Origin: Erpobdella octoculata
Lineage: Eukaryota > Annelida > Clitellata > Hirudinida > Erpobdellidae
NCBI GenBank assembly: GCA_963978895.1
Contig: OZ022238.1
Coordinates: forward strand, 36,939,270-37,003,269
Length of the DNA: 64,000 nucleotides
Reading direction: 5' to 3'
The notes below the pieces were generated by a model. The model was not told where the DNA came from. It saw only the letters and a list, made by a program, of their open reading frames with translations, and did not search any database. Both the position numbers and the translations under genes were made by a program. How positions within the stretch are numbered: position 1 is the stretch's first letter; each line of letters starts with the position of its first letter. Of the stretch, positions 34,401-45,080 are shown in pieces.

Positions 34401-36538
34401 CCTCAATAAAAACTCAAGCGATATTTAGTTTTTTAAATATAGTATTGCCATAAAAAGCAAACAATTTTTTAACTCCTACATAATTAGATCTAAGATATTT
34501 CAATTTTTAAATTCCGATCGTTTAAATAGCATTCGTTATGACAGAGTACTGTTTAGATAAAAAAAAATATTGCAAATTTGATGAAGTATGAGTCATGTAA
34601 CTCGTCGAACTAAATTGAAGCAGCATTTTGTTTCTTTTGTTTTGAAACAATAAAAAGTATTTATTTAAAAATGAAGTGATGGATTTGTTTTATATTTTTT
34701 TCAAACAACCTATAAAGTAAAAAAAATCGAGCATCGATATAATAAAAATAAATCGTCATCATAAAATAGCATTGATATCATTGAATGACCACGATACAAC
34801 AAAATGACATTTTTATAACAAAAGAACAATGAAATTATACATGACATTGACGTCATAATACTACACTGATTTAAAAATGACATTTATTACTATGCCTGAA
34901 AACCCACATAAATAAATAAATTGATTCAATTTAGTTTATTCAATCAAGTGACACTGATCTCATAAAATCACACACAAAAATAAGATCAAAATGACAAATG
35001 CTAACTGTGAAAATTATTTAAAAAGTAATTTAGAGCAAAATTTATTTAAATTTGCGTGAGCTCTTGGCGATTGTAAGAAGTTTTTTTAAATCTTGTAAAG
35101 TTATACTTTGGAAAATTAAAACGCTCTTAAAACTGGAAAAAATAAAACATAAAACTTATAATATATTATACTTAAAATACGTTTATAACCAGTTATTGGT
35201 GGTTTTTTCTAAATTCAATTTTGCTCAAAGCAAAACAGCGTTATTTCAGCCTGCGATTTTAAATAGCCGAAGTGCATGTTCATTTTTTTTTATAATAGTT
35301 TATAATCCTTTACACTAAGTGTTTTAAGACTCTAATGGCTGTATGTAGGAAGCACTTAAGTACTTCCTGTCGTGGATCAGAATTTGATTTTTTTTACTTT
35401 TCCCTCCTCCTTCCTCCAGGCTTGGGACTGGCTCGCCATTAGTGAGGCGGAGTTAAGTGCATGTTCAGCATAACTACATATTTAAATAAAAGTATTCGAC
35501 AAATGAATAATAATATATTTGAGGTTAAACGGAATGATAGTTTAGCTCTCTAGAACAAATTAGCTCCGATGAGCTGAATCATTGCACTTGCGCTCCAGCT
35601 ACATAAAAGGCCAGCATCGCTATCTACGGCTCTTGCGACAATAATGACCATTAAATAATCAATTAGAATAACAACACAAGTTACTTACCTGTGTACAGTA
35701 AAAGCATACGGGAAACTTCGTGAGGTTGTGTAAGCATCAACATGTGTGACATTTTTAAGGTTGACGAATCGTTCATCAAGGGGGTCGGCGCATTTTTTTG
35801 CAAGGGGGCGATCGTTGGACTGTGGCGTTGAATGAGATTGTTTGAGCAGCTTGTGAGATTTTGAAGAATTATTTGAGCCACTATCGTATGGCTCAACGGG
35901 ATGAATTTCCAGGGTTGTTTCACCCACTCCTTCCTCTTGGGTCCAAGTGTCTCTTAGGACCAAATATCTAGCATGCCAACTCTTTGTAAATATAAGTAAT
36001 AGTAATAAATAAATAAATTTGTTGTGAAAATTAAAAATATATTATCAGACAGTCTTTTAAATAACTTTCCAGATATATTTTCTGTTTTACTCAAGTTTAA
36101 TCCAGGCTTCAATGACAGTAGTCAAACCAAGACAATTCAACTATTAAACTTAAGTTCTGATTACTAATTTTAAAATAGATGATTGAAATCTGCTATTTAA
36201 ATTAAAAAAATTTTATTCAAATTTTTCACTTTATGTGGATGATGTTAAATATGAACAGCAGTAGCATGTTTGCTGTTTCATATTGCCCCCTTAAACACAG
36301 GTACTTTTTTAAAAGTTTGATTATCTTAATCAAATAATGTGCCAATGTAAATATCCATAAATTGATTTTTAATATTAAACATAGGAAACGCCAAACCTTA
36401 AATTTTAACTTAAACAAATGAAGCGCTGCAGCATTCTTGACATGTAGACAGCCTTTCTTAACCACATCCGTTCTACGCCATATCGAGGAAGAAGATCCTG
36501 AGAGTGGACTGTCGTGTTGCTCATCTGCACTCGAATAA
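28465..36538 (-). CDS. PH + PTB (IRS-type) docking adaptor, DOK/IRS-like, 5' incomplete
   Basis: Minus-strand exons 36538-36397, 35981-35689, 34364-34177, 30104-29794, 29126-28913 and a less certain last exon 28652-28465 join in phase (444 codons plus stop). All introns are GT-AG; donors include GTAAGT and GTGAGA. The first three exons build a pleckstrin-homology domain: DVVKKGCLHVKN, then SWHARYLVLRDTW, FVNLKNVTHVDAY, PYAFTVHR, and the C-terminal helix KSDLEMREWMMAIKLLADK. A Ser/Asn-rich insert sits in the PH loop. A Pro-rich linker (IPPLPEP) leads to a PTB/IRS domain: TFRCFVVNITSSD, LNGEFLFCASPSGLMKI, a 30-residue Ser/Arg/Glu insert, WKVEEVRKLKSES, GDLVTLETSR, and GTFKFYSTQGLELIQYVRKI. In known adaptors PH binds phosphoinositides and PTB binds NPxY tails of receptors. 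The first coding exon is not found; ATGGATGCG at 37392 (minus) is a candidate but its donor phase does not match. The 4-kb intron is full of transposons. Confidence 0.75.
29303..29490. repeat. 31-bp tandem repeat in an intron
   Basis: Six copies of GAATGAATGAAGATGGTTTA plus CTGCATATCGA with a few changes, between the two PTB exons of the minus-strand gene. Confidence 0.95.
29571..29736. mobile_element. 166-bp MITE with 9-bp target duplication
   Basis: Inverted ends GGTGACCCGTCAAATGGGCC and (reverse complement of the right end) GGTAATCCGTCAAATGGGCC match at 18 of 20 positions. Perfect 9-bp duplication ACTAAAATC at 29562-29570 and 29737-29745. The interior is a degenerate 15-17 bp repeat around TTTTGTCGGGGCC. 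A 9-bp duplication points to Mutator- or Merlin-like transposition. It lies in an intron of the PH-PTB gene. Confidence 0.88.
30488..30613. repeat. (GTGTGTAT)n microsatellite
   Basis: Interrupted TGTGTGTATG repeats. A second GT/GGGT-rich run (GTGTGGGTGGGT) lies at 31078-31137. Both are in the long intron of the minus-strand gene. Confidence 0.97.
31138..31522 (+). repeat. Dispersed repeat R2 copy
   Basis: Starts AACAAGTGAGCCGTAAAACA, passes GCCGGCTTTTCATTTATTGC, CACCTCGATCGGATGAGGGG and CAAGCAAGCAAGCAAAGACG, and ends GTTAATATAAGGAATTTTAA. Same layout as 38220-38667. Confidence 0.85.
31580..31625 (-). mobile_element. Helitron 3'-end fragment
   Basis: On the minus strand it reads CCGTGCAACGCCGGATAACC then CAGATAGT. 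This is the usual 'CCGGGCAACGCCGGGTAACCCAGCTAGT' Helitron end (hairpin then CTAG|T) with a few substitutions. Confidence 0.6.
32111..33690. mobile_element. 1.58-kb DNA transposon with repeat-built arms and 9-bp duplication
   Basis: Perfect 9-bp duplication CAGAGGATC at 32102-32110 and 33691-33699. Ends are inverted: GGTATCCTATCAAAA on the left, TTTTTGATAGTAAACC on the right. Each arm of about 165-185 bp is made of 10-13 bp units such as AAAAGGGCGAAA (32125-32290), mirrored as TTTCGCCCTTTT (33527-33675). The middle is pyrimidine-rich and contains a decayed Helitron-like purine module (33230-33450, minus). No transposase seen. Its GGT...ACC ends and 9-bp duplication match the MITE at 29571. Confidence 0.85.
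33230..33450 (-). repeat. Helitron-associated purine module, reversed
   Basis: Read on the minus strand: GAAGAGCGAGTGGGATTGGG, GAACGGGAGAGTGAG, then AAAACCTCTGAAAACTCCGA and GCAACCCC. This is the order seen in the Helitron copies at 39228, 42766, 50800 and 58380. Confidence 0.55.
33743..34036 (-). pseudogene. SAP-domain reading frame, probably transposon-derived
   Basis: A 97-codon frame contains LLVFELRDELEKRNLSDKGK then KDELREC, a clear SAP helix-extended-helix motif ('L-x-V-x-E-L-R-x-E-L-x-x-R-x-L-S-x-x-G-x-K-x-E-L'). SAP motifs bind nucleic acid and also occur in retroelement Gag-like proteins. The frame lies in an intron of the PH-PTB gene, does not fit its exon phases, and the sequence it belongs to was interrupted by the transposon at 32111; the minus-strand frame 31941-32123 may be the other side. 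Host exon or relic is undecided; relic is more likely. Confidence 0.4.
35290..35470 (-). repeat. Dispersed repeat R3 in an intron
   Basis: TAATAGTTTATAATCCTTTA, ACTTCCTGTCGTGGATCAGA and CTTGGGACTGGCTCGCCATT mark it as R3, lying between PH exons 2 and 3 of the minus-strand gene. Its coding frame (compare 59480) is broken after about 17 residues. Confidence 0.88.
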
Positions 36539-37116
36539 CTGCAATGATAAGAATTCTATATGTACAGCAGATTTTTATAATTGTAAAATATTTCATAGCA
36601 TTAAATTTCATTCCAGCTTAAAGCGAGTTTGAAATTTATCACGAAAACAAAACAGAAGACGTTAGTGAAAACTCAATAAATTGATGGCTTATTTTCTCCT
36701 TATACAAACCATTCTATAAAAATATTTAGAAAATTCAAAACTATTTTGACTGCTAAATTCTAATTCAAAGCTGTTTAAAATCAAATCATGATGGTAACAA
36801 ATATAATTCAATTTACTGTTAATCAAGTGCGTAGGATGGTAGAAAACATTGTGTAATACTTAATTTTTCAAAAATATTGTTTAATGAGGCAACAAATAAT
36901 TCTTATACTGAAGGCTTAATTAGTTTAGCATTTATTGCAAGAAGAGCTAACAAAATCTATTAAATAGACGTGGCCTTGCAGATATGGCAATGGTGAGATT
37001 AATTTCAATCAATCTTTTTCATTATGCTGTTACATTATGGTAAAAGAAACCTATTCATTGAAATACTAAAATATAACACTATAAGCAGCTCTTCACACTA
37101 TCTCTGATATATTTTT
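36539..37116. other. Upstream region of the PH-PTB gene, no exon resolved
   Basis: AT-rich. At least one upstream coding exon is required because the exon starting at 36538 begins in phase 2 and has no in-frame ATG. None here could be supported. Confidence 0.4.
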
Positions 37117-37235
37117 TATACCAGGTGTTTTAAGACATATATGGCTGTATGTAGGAAATACCTAAGTACTTCCTGTTGTAGATCATATTTGATCTTTTTT
37201 TAACTGTCCCTCCTCCTTTATCCAAGCTTGGATTT
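37117..37235 (-). repeat. Dispersed repeat R3, short copy
   Basis: CCAGGTGTTTTAAGACATAT, ACTTCCTGTTGTAGATCATA and CCTCCTTTATCCAAGCTTGG. Confidence 0.8.
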
Positions 37236-37573
37236 TCTAAACCATAATACTCGACTGAATTATAATGCCATGTGGCAAATAACGGACGTACCAATAACCA
37301 ATTTAGAATGTAAAATATCACAACAATTATCTGAAAAATGAAAGTTAGCATGAGTAGACATAAAAATCACCAATGTACACAAACGCATCCATTTTAAAGA
37401 GCACTGGCGCGTTCGGAATATTTGCAAAGAAGAGAAGGAGTTAAAGACCATATATATTTTTAATTATGCATTTCATTTCTGTTTCTTCTTATAGCTGATA
37501 AATATTGTCAGCAATTTGAAATGTTTATTTAAAGTGGCTCTATGTATCGAACGAAACTTCAGAGCCACTGACT

Positions 37574-38050
37574 ATGAAAGCAATGTTAGTGAGATTTATA
37601 AAAGAGAAAAGTCTTGAGCAAATTGTGGAACTCCGTCTCAGAAGCTGCTGCTTTTATCGTAGACGGAAGGCTGTTACAAATCTGGGACCCGATTATGCTG
37701 AAACCTCTGTCCTGTCACCAAGCGTCCTGCACCGAGAGGCTGGTACCAAAAAATCTTTGCGGATGATGATTTCAGTCTCTGGCGTCCCTGAATGGCGCTG
37801 ATTAGCTGTATACATCGGATCAGGTACGACGGGCATTTTCCTTGCATGCACTTAAACACGGGCAGCGCAACTCTAAACTCTATCCTTTCCTAAAAGCGGA
37901 ACCAGTGGAGTTCTTGAAGAAAAGGAATTGCAAGATCATACTTCTTAACTATTGAAGATTATTTTGGCGACGGTGTTCATGATGGACTGGATCCGGGACA
38001 GATGCTTTTTGAAAAACCAGCGAAAGTGGAAATGCCATAATCAATCCTGG
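37574..38050 (-). pseudogene. LINE reverse-transcriptase C-terminal fragment
   Basis: On the minus strand, pieces in several frames give DYGISTFAGF, VFKCMQGKCPSYL, FWYQPLGAGRLVTGQRFQHN and VPDL. This is the C-terminal region of CR1/L2/Rex-like LINEs ('DY-C-...', 'V-Y-K-C-L-x-G-x-A-P-x-Y-L', 'R-x-R-x-x-x-G-x-R-x-F-x-x-x-x-P-x-L-W-N-x-L'). Several shifts and stops; inactive. It differs from the LINE at position 1. Confidence 0.7.
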
Positions 38051-38148
38051 CATATTTCAGCTCAATTGGATGACGGTAAGTTAATCAATTTTAACTTTCA
38101 AGGTTTGCAAACATTTAAGCAACAAGAAGTCAGACACAATTGTATCAA

Positions 38149-38150
38149 TG

Positions 38151-38214
<64 letters not shown>
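38149..38214. repeat. (TA)n microsatellite
   Basis: About 66 bp of TA repeats between two R2 segments. Confidence 0.97.
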
Positions 38215-38217
<3 letters not shown>

Positions 38218-38219
38218 AA

Positions 38220-38667
38220 AACAAGTAAGCCATAGAAACCAGGTTTCTTAACAAATTCCTTAAATTTCTGAATTTATCCGTACACAATTTTTTTTCTTCA
38301 TGAAATTTTTTTGGAATTTAGATATTTAAACATTAATTTAATTGTATTTGATTTGTTTTAAAATATCGATAATTATTATTTTTATTTAATTTTTTTTCAA
38401 AAAATTGCCATAAAGAGCAACCCTATATTTCAAATTTCAGCTCGATTGGATGACGGGAAGTTAGTTAATTTTCACTTTCAAGGTTCGCAAACATTCAAGC
38501 AAGCAAACAAGTATCAATTAAGCAAGACCGGCAATGAATTTCTCTTATATTAAATAAGAAATTTTAAAATGTCGTTTTTTTTTAAATTGCAATAAATGAA
38601 AAGCCAGCAAATCCTCAAAATATAAGGAATTTGTGAAAAAAACCTCGTTTTTTACGGCTTACTTGTT
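38220..38667 (+). repeat. Dispersed repeat R2 with inverted termini
   Basis: The left end AACAAGTAAGCCATAGAAAC and right end TTTTTTACGGCTTACTTGTT are inverted over roughly 50 bp (both continue into AACAAATTCCTTA). The interior has CAGCTCGATTGGATGACGGG and CAAGCAAGCAAACAAG. A MITE-like structure. No clear target duplication (TTTAA and ATTAT flank it). A further R2 piece lies at 38050-38140. Confidence 0.75.
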
Positions 38668-39218
38668 ATTATAGCTGTCGCTTAAAAACCTAAAATGTTA
38701 AAAACTTGAAAGCTGGTAGCTATATTCTTTTTTAAAATGAAGTCACACGTATCATTGTTTTTTTATTGTTACTGATAATTTGCTTAAAGTTGGCCAAAAA
38801 TGTTGTGTGAGAATTGCTTTTGAAAATTGATAACGTAGAATAAGAATATTCAGAATTTAAAAACAAAATCATCAACTTTTTAGACTTAGGCACAGTTGTT
38901 AATTCTATGTCAGAAATATGATATTTTAGGTTATAGAAAACGTGTCATATATTTTCGGCTAGTTTGTAAATTATTGCACAATAATTACTGCATATAGTTT
39001 TCCAGTCTGATTGATTCCCCATTATTTTAAAATTTACATGATTTTATCAGACGGAATGAAATTAAAATTATAAAGTCTGCTTTTTGTAATAATAATAAAT
39101 ATTATTAAATAAGTTTTTAGTATGTGTCAGTGGCTATGTCTTCTAAACATATAATTGTTTATATCGATTATTATTATTTTTAAACAGTTGAACAGATATA
39201 ATTTGAAAAGAGATCAAA

Positions 39219-39227
<9 letters not shown>
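38668..39227. other. Unassigned AT-rich DNA
   Basis: No gene, RNA gene or known repeat recognised. Confidence 0.5.
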
Positions 39228-39285
<58 letters not shown>

Positions 39286-39749
39286 GAATGTTTGTATGTA
39301 TGTATGTATGTATGTATGTCCTTTATGCATTTTTCACCATTCATCCGATCGTAATGAAATTTTCACACAACCTTGAAAGTCAATAGAGGAAGGTTTCTGT
39401 GCGAAAAAATTGAGATCGTCACAAAGCGAGCGGGAGTTGTGACGGGAGAGCAAGCGGAAACGGGAACGGAAAAGCGAGCGGGAGCGGGAACTGGAGAATG
39501 AATGTGAACGGGAATGGGAGAGCAAGCGGGAACGGAAGAGCGAGCGGGAAAGAGAAAAGAAACGAAAGAGCGAGAAGAGGAACAGGAGAGCGAGCTGGAG
39601 CGGGAAAGAGAAAAGAAACGAAACGAAAGAGCGAGAAGAGGAACAGGAGAGCGAGCTGGAGCGGGAAAGCAAGCGAGAAGGAAACGGGAGCAAAAGAAAA
39701 AACGATAAGAAAACCACTCAAAACCCCGAGCAACGCCGGCTAAAGCCCA
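39228..39749 (+). mobile_element. Non-autonomous Helitron, nearly complete
   Basis: The 5' side shows (TA)n then TAAATGAATGTTTGTATG and CCGATCGTAATGAAATTTTC, a common Helitron 5' region. A purine module of GAGCGGGAAC/GGAACGGGAGAGC units covers 39420-39700. The 3' side reads CCGAGCAACGCCGGCTAAAG then CCCAG, a decayed hairpin end whose CTAG is lost at the next element. No Rep/helicase coding. Confidence 0.7.
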
Positions 39750-40164
39750 GTTCACATCGACAAAAAAACCCAACCCGACAACACCAAACAAAAAAAATCA
39801 GATCAAATCGGTCGATGTGAAATAGTCAAGCACAAATCCAACGCGACAATCACATTGAAATCGCGCGTATCTCACATTTCGACCCAGTTTTGTTCTTCAA
39901 CCAATCACGAGAAAGTGTGTCAGGTAGAACGTCGAAAATAGAAACTTTCTAATGCCCCACATCTAAATCTTCAAGGTCATTGGACAAATAATAGTTTGAC
40001 AAATTTATAGTACATCTTATCGGTGATTCGCTGGCAATTTACAAACTTGCTAAACTCAGTTTGATGTCATTAACTGGTATATCACATCGACAAACTCCTA
40101 TTGTACCGGACGTGTCAGATTTAATCGGGTCGTGTCAGCTCACGTTTTTCGATGTGTACAGGCA
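39748..40164. mobile_element. MITE with TTCACATCGAC ends
   Basis: The left end TTCACATCGACAAAAAAACC pairs with the right end GTTTTTCGATGTGTACAGGC (imperfect inverted repeat). GTCGATGTGAAATAG also occurs inside, near 39812. It is followed by a perfect 22-bp palindrome (half-site CATAGACTCCT) at 40163-40184. Confidence 0.5.
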
Positions 40165-40506
40165 TAGACTCCTAGGAGTCTATGGTACAGGGCTTAACCC
40201 CGCTAGTTTATATTTAAACTTAAAAAACATAGTCTACTTAAATCTAGTTTAACTAAATATATAAATCTTAAAAAATTAAATAAAATTTATCTAAATAAAC
40301 AATTATTTTAAAGTGTGAAATATTTGTTTATTGGTCAGTTTAAAAGTCAAATACAAATGTAAACAAAACTTATAGACACATGTCCTCCAAACTTATTTTA
40401 ATGCACTTGTTTTCTAAACCTTTTCTGGAGTGGATTGTAACCTCAAAACCCCCTTTATTGGTGTACCTCAGATTTAGATTATCGTACACCACGCATGATA
40501 AGCATT

Positions 40507-40936
<430 letters not shown>

Positions 40937-41158
40937 ATAATTGATAACGCAACATATTTCAATCACTTTTTTGTATTTTATTCTATTTATGAATTTATGG
41001 TGTAGATATTGACCAAGCTTTTAATTATATTTAAATAAATTGCAACACGTCATCACACAATAAATTACATATGTCGTTTTGATTGGTAGAGAGCATATCT
41101 GCATGTTTTATGCATATGTCTGTGCATACGTTTTGTTTATGCATTTGTTAGTGCATAT

Positions 41159-41161
<3 letters not shown>

Positions 41162-41221
<60 letters not shown>
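41162..41221. repeat. (TA)n microsatellite
   Basis: About 60 bp of TA repeats, in a region of GTGCATAT/TATGCATATG text. Confidence 0.97.
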
Positions 41222-41228
<7 letters not shown>

Positions 41229-42765
41229 ATACATATATTTATGGTTTATGCATATGTTTGTATAAGTATGCGAATATGCTTATGTCTTTGTTTGTATATC
41301 TGTGTGCATTTATCGATTTGCAGCTTCTTGAGAATACAATCTTTTATTCAAAAGCCAAAAAAGGTTTCTGCAATTAAGAATATTGAATAACCTAAATTTG
41401 TTTATGCTCGAATAACAAAGTGTACAATTACACGAGCGACGTCATGATTGGCAAATAATCAATTTTGTTAAAAAAAACTCAAAACAAATGAATGACCAAC
41501 AGTTAAGAAAATAACCATATGTTAAAAATTTATTATAAATAACAAAACAAATTTGATGTTCCGTGCGACGATTAGGAAAATCAAATTTGTTAATTAATTT
41601 GCTCATTAGGACATATAAATGATGAAACAAGTACTGATATCCACGAAAAAAAAATTGATTGGAATTCAACAAAACCGAATGCACGAATTATTAATTCGGA
41701 GCGTGTAAAAATGTACAAAATGTACAAGGCATTTACAATGTACGGTATACGAACAATTCACAATACAGGTACACTACATGCGCAATGTACAGTACATAAA
41801 CATAATTAAATTATTGAACAGGTAATTATTGCTTTCTTCTAAATACGTCCAGGCAACGTAGTTGTGTTGTGTTTACTTTTAGGCCGGCTAAGTGATACCA
41901 CGTGGTAACGTGGGATCGAAATATCGAAATCTGGTAAAAGCAAAGCTTGTCAAATTAACAAGCTGGTTGTAAACGCAAAAACGAGTGTGTGAACAATGTG
42001 CGTACAATGTGTGTACAATACGTGTACAATACGTGTACAATGTGTGTACAATGTGTGTTCAAATGTGATGGTACTAGAAAACAAGTAAACAATACAAAAA
42101 CAAAGTTTTTCAATCAAATGTTTTTATTTTACTAGAACTCAAATGTTAGAATCATTTTTTTACATTTTTATAATTTTTTTTAACTTTTTTACAAAACTAA
42201 TTATTGAATACTACATTGTCATAAAGCAAGAGCATGTATACAAATGTGAATAAAATCTATCATCAAGAAATGACTCGAAAATTGATTGAAAAAATTGAAA
42301 CAAAGATTAGAAGTTAATAAAAGCATTTAGAATTAAATGACGCGTCCCTTAAACAAACTTTCGCAATATCCTTATAGTCGAAAACAATCCAGTTTGAAGT
42401 AGTTTAAATGCAAAATAATGTTAGCGTTAGGTTTTTAAAGCTGCAGCTAAACGGTTCCAAAACGGTGAATAGCAACAGAAAATCTACGTTTGCCGACTTT
42501 CATAGTTGTTACAGCCGCCGAGGTGGTGGAAAGTAGATAGGATCAATTTTAACGAAATTTGGCATTGAAGTAAATCTCAAAAAGGAAAAAAAGATGGTTG
42601 AATTATTTTTTCATGGTCTAAAAACCTTCTTGGTCAAAGGTGTCTATGTACAAACATCAAAGATTATTGCGTAACAAAATTCAAATTTAGTTTACGTAAC
42701 AACGTTTGAAAAATATTTCAAGCAACTTTTAAGAAATCTATTTTCCGTTTTATGGGGAAAAATAA
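41222..42765. other. Unassigned DNA with a GTGTACAAT tandem repeat
   Basis: 41988-42064 holds about six 11-bp units close to GTGTACAATGT. A looser version lies at 41700-41800. No gene supported. Confidence 0.6.
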
Positions 42766-42945
42766 GAGGGAGAGATGAAGAAGCGAGAAAGCAAGCGGAA
42801 GAACGAGCGGGAGCGGAAGAGCGGGACAGAGAAAGCGAGTGGGAGCAGAAGAGCGAGCGTGGAAGGAAACGGGAGTGAAAGAGAGAGAAAAAGCGAGAGA
42901 GAGAAAAACAATAGAAAAACGATAGAAAAACCTCCAAAACCCTGT
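42766..42945 (+). repeat. Helitron-associated purine module
   Basis: GAGCGGGAGCGGAAGAGCGG and GAAACGGGAGTGAAAGAGAG, then AAACCTCCAAAACCCTG, the order found before Helitron 3' ends elsewhere in the window, but cut off before the CCGGGCAACGCC hairpin. Confidence 0.7.
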
Positions 42946-43981
42946 ACATATGTTATTATAAGAGTTTGTTCATTGCAGAAACAAAACAAATAAAAAGAAT
43001 TAATCAATTGACAGCTTCAATTAATATTTTGTGAGCATGATAGTTCAGGAATAATTAAATTACACAGTTTTTTCTTGAAGCAGATACCTCTCTCCGTATC
43101 ACTTTTGCTATTCTGTTTTCAAACGAAAACATTCTGAGACTATACCTATATGATAAATAATTCCACACAATTAGAAACATCAGCAACGCCTCTAATAACA
43201 GAGCTATTTAGAGTTAAAATAATTAACCAATTTTAATGTTAACTATGAACAAAATATGGCAAACATAAGTTTGATTGAAAGTTTTTAAAACGCTGCAATT
43301 AACTGAGAAAGCTGCAAACATTTTGTTTAGAAGAGAAAAAGAATTAGAAAATCGACAGCGATATGCAATAGATATTTGTCCGCAGACATTTCAACCGAGG
43401 ACGTTATCTGCGGGAACATTTTATTTGGGGACATTTTAACCTGGACAGTTATTCTGGGAATTTCGTTCTGGAACATTTTGACCGGAATAAAATATGGCAA
43501 ATACATTTTGATCTAGCAATTATGGTTTGAGATTGAGTGTAAAATGTTGATTTGTTAATTCGCTAGACTCTAAAGCAAATTATTTTGTTTACGTTTCTTA
43601 CCGACTTTGTTCAAAGAGGTTTTTTATGAGCCAACCACTGTAAGATTTTTGGTTTGAAAAATATCTCTTCGAAGTGAATTCAAAGTTAAACAACCCATCT
43701 GAGACAGCACATGGGCAGTATAATATTTATAAAAACTAAAACTATAAAGCAATCCGTCAGAAAACAAATTGTTGTTGTAGCAAATTAGGATAAACAAAAA
43801 GGTTTACTTAACGGAAATATTTGTGTGTGTTCATTAACTGACAGAAAAAGTATTTGACAGATGCGAGACAGTCTGTTCACAATAAATATGCCTTCCATTA
43901 ATTATTCTCACATGGAAAATAATTACTCGCAAGTCGCAAGGTATTGTGAATGATGAAAATACATCAAATTAGTTAATCACA
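42946..43981. other. Unassigned DNA with a short degenerate repeat
   Basis: 43378-43500 has five to six degenerate units such as GGGGACATTTTAACC and GGAACATTTTGACCGG, similar in style to the repeat-built transposon arms at 29571 and 32111. No gene seen. Confidence 0.5.
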
Positions 43982-44350
43982 AACAAGTAAAAAAACGAGT
44001 TTTTCAATACATACTTTTATTTCAAATACACTCAATTTAGAAATACGAAAGATATTCAAAATAACAATCGTAACAAAAATAAAGAAACATAAATAAATAA
44101 ATCGTGACGTCATGAATGTTACGCGATCTTCAGATGAATCACGTGCTCACTTAGCTGCACTATAATCACAAATTTTATCTGTTTAGTTTATTAACATATG
44201 TCGAAATCAATTAATATTTCGTGAACACGTTAGTTAGTTGTCATCCAATATAAAGCTATGCTGAAAGTTTCAGCTTCCTAGTTGGTAAAATTTTACTTTC
44301 TAGATTTGCGTACAGAAATAGACACAAACAAACCAACCGAGATTGCAAGT
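43982..44350 (+). repeat. Dispersed repeat R1, interrupted copy
   Basis: The first part runs 43982-44065 (AACAAGTAAAAAAACGAG to GAAATACGAAAGATATTC). The family resumes at 44238 with TTGTCATCCAATATAAAGCT and GCTGAAAGTTTCAGC. The 170 bp between is foreign. Confidence 0.85.
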
Positions 44351-44625
44351 TGAATAAATGTATATAATAAAAACATGAACATTTATGCATCGCCTAATTA
44401 ACTTATTTTATTATAAAAGATTTAGGCAGATTAAGTCTTTGTGGGATATTTACAGTGGTGTCACCCACTGCTGTTACTCTGGTACCTTCACCTTCCGTAA
44501 AAATTGATATCCGGGAGATGAATCCTGGTGAATTTTGTTTCATAAAAATTGATGCCCGGGTGCTCAAACCAATCAAAAAGAATTATATTATAATTAAATA
44601 GAATCATTAACAGTAAAATTGTGCC

Positions 44626-45080
44626 TTCTGGTGCCACTTTGTGTAATGGTGCCCCCTGTGTGATGGTGCCCCCTGTGTGATGGTGCCCCCTGTGTGATGG
44701 TGCCCCTGTGTGGTGGTGCCCTCCTGTGTGGTGGTGCCCCCTGTGTGGTGGTGCCCCCCTGTGTGATGGTCCCCCCTCCTGTGTGATTGTGCCTCCCTGT
44801 GTGATGGTGCCCCCTTGTGTGATGGTGCCACCCTGTGTGATGGTGCCCCCTTGTGTGAGTGTGCCCTCATGTGTGATGGTGTCGCTTTGTGTGATGGTGC
44901 CCCCCCATGTGTGATGGTTCCCTTTGTGTGATGGTGCCCCCCTGTGTGATGGTGCCCCCGTGTGATGGTGCCCCCCCCGTGTGATGGTGCCCCCCGTGTG
45001 ATGGTGCCCCCCGTGTGATGGTGCCCCCCCCCCCGTGTGATGGTGCTTCCCTGTGTTATGGTGCTTCCAATGCGATCCGC
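44626..45080. repeat. GTGTGATGGTGCCCCC minisatellite
   Basis: About 23 copies of a 17-21 bp unit GTGTGATGGTGCCCCC with variable C-run lengths. The minus strand stays open for 168 codons (HHTGG-rich) only because of the repeat. CAGTGGTGTCACCC at 44453 resembles a hAT end and may mark the host element. Confidence 0.95.

Noticed and set aside
37260..37451. MDAFVYI at 37392 (minus) as first exon of the PH-PTB gene
   Set aside because: The available donor leaves phase 1, but the next known exon needs phase 2; kept only as a candidate mentioned in the gene entry.
39334..39791. Arg/Ser-rich frames of 104-142 codons on the minus strand and Glu/Arg-rich frames on the plus strand
   Set aside because: All frames are open because of the purine-rich GAGCGGGAAC module of a Helitron; no RS-domain protein is implied.
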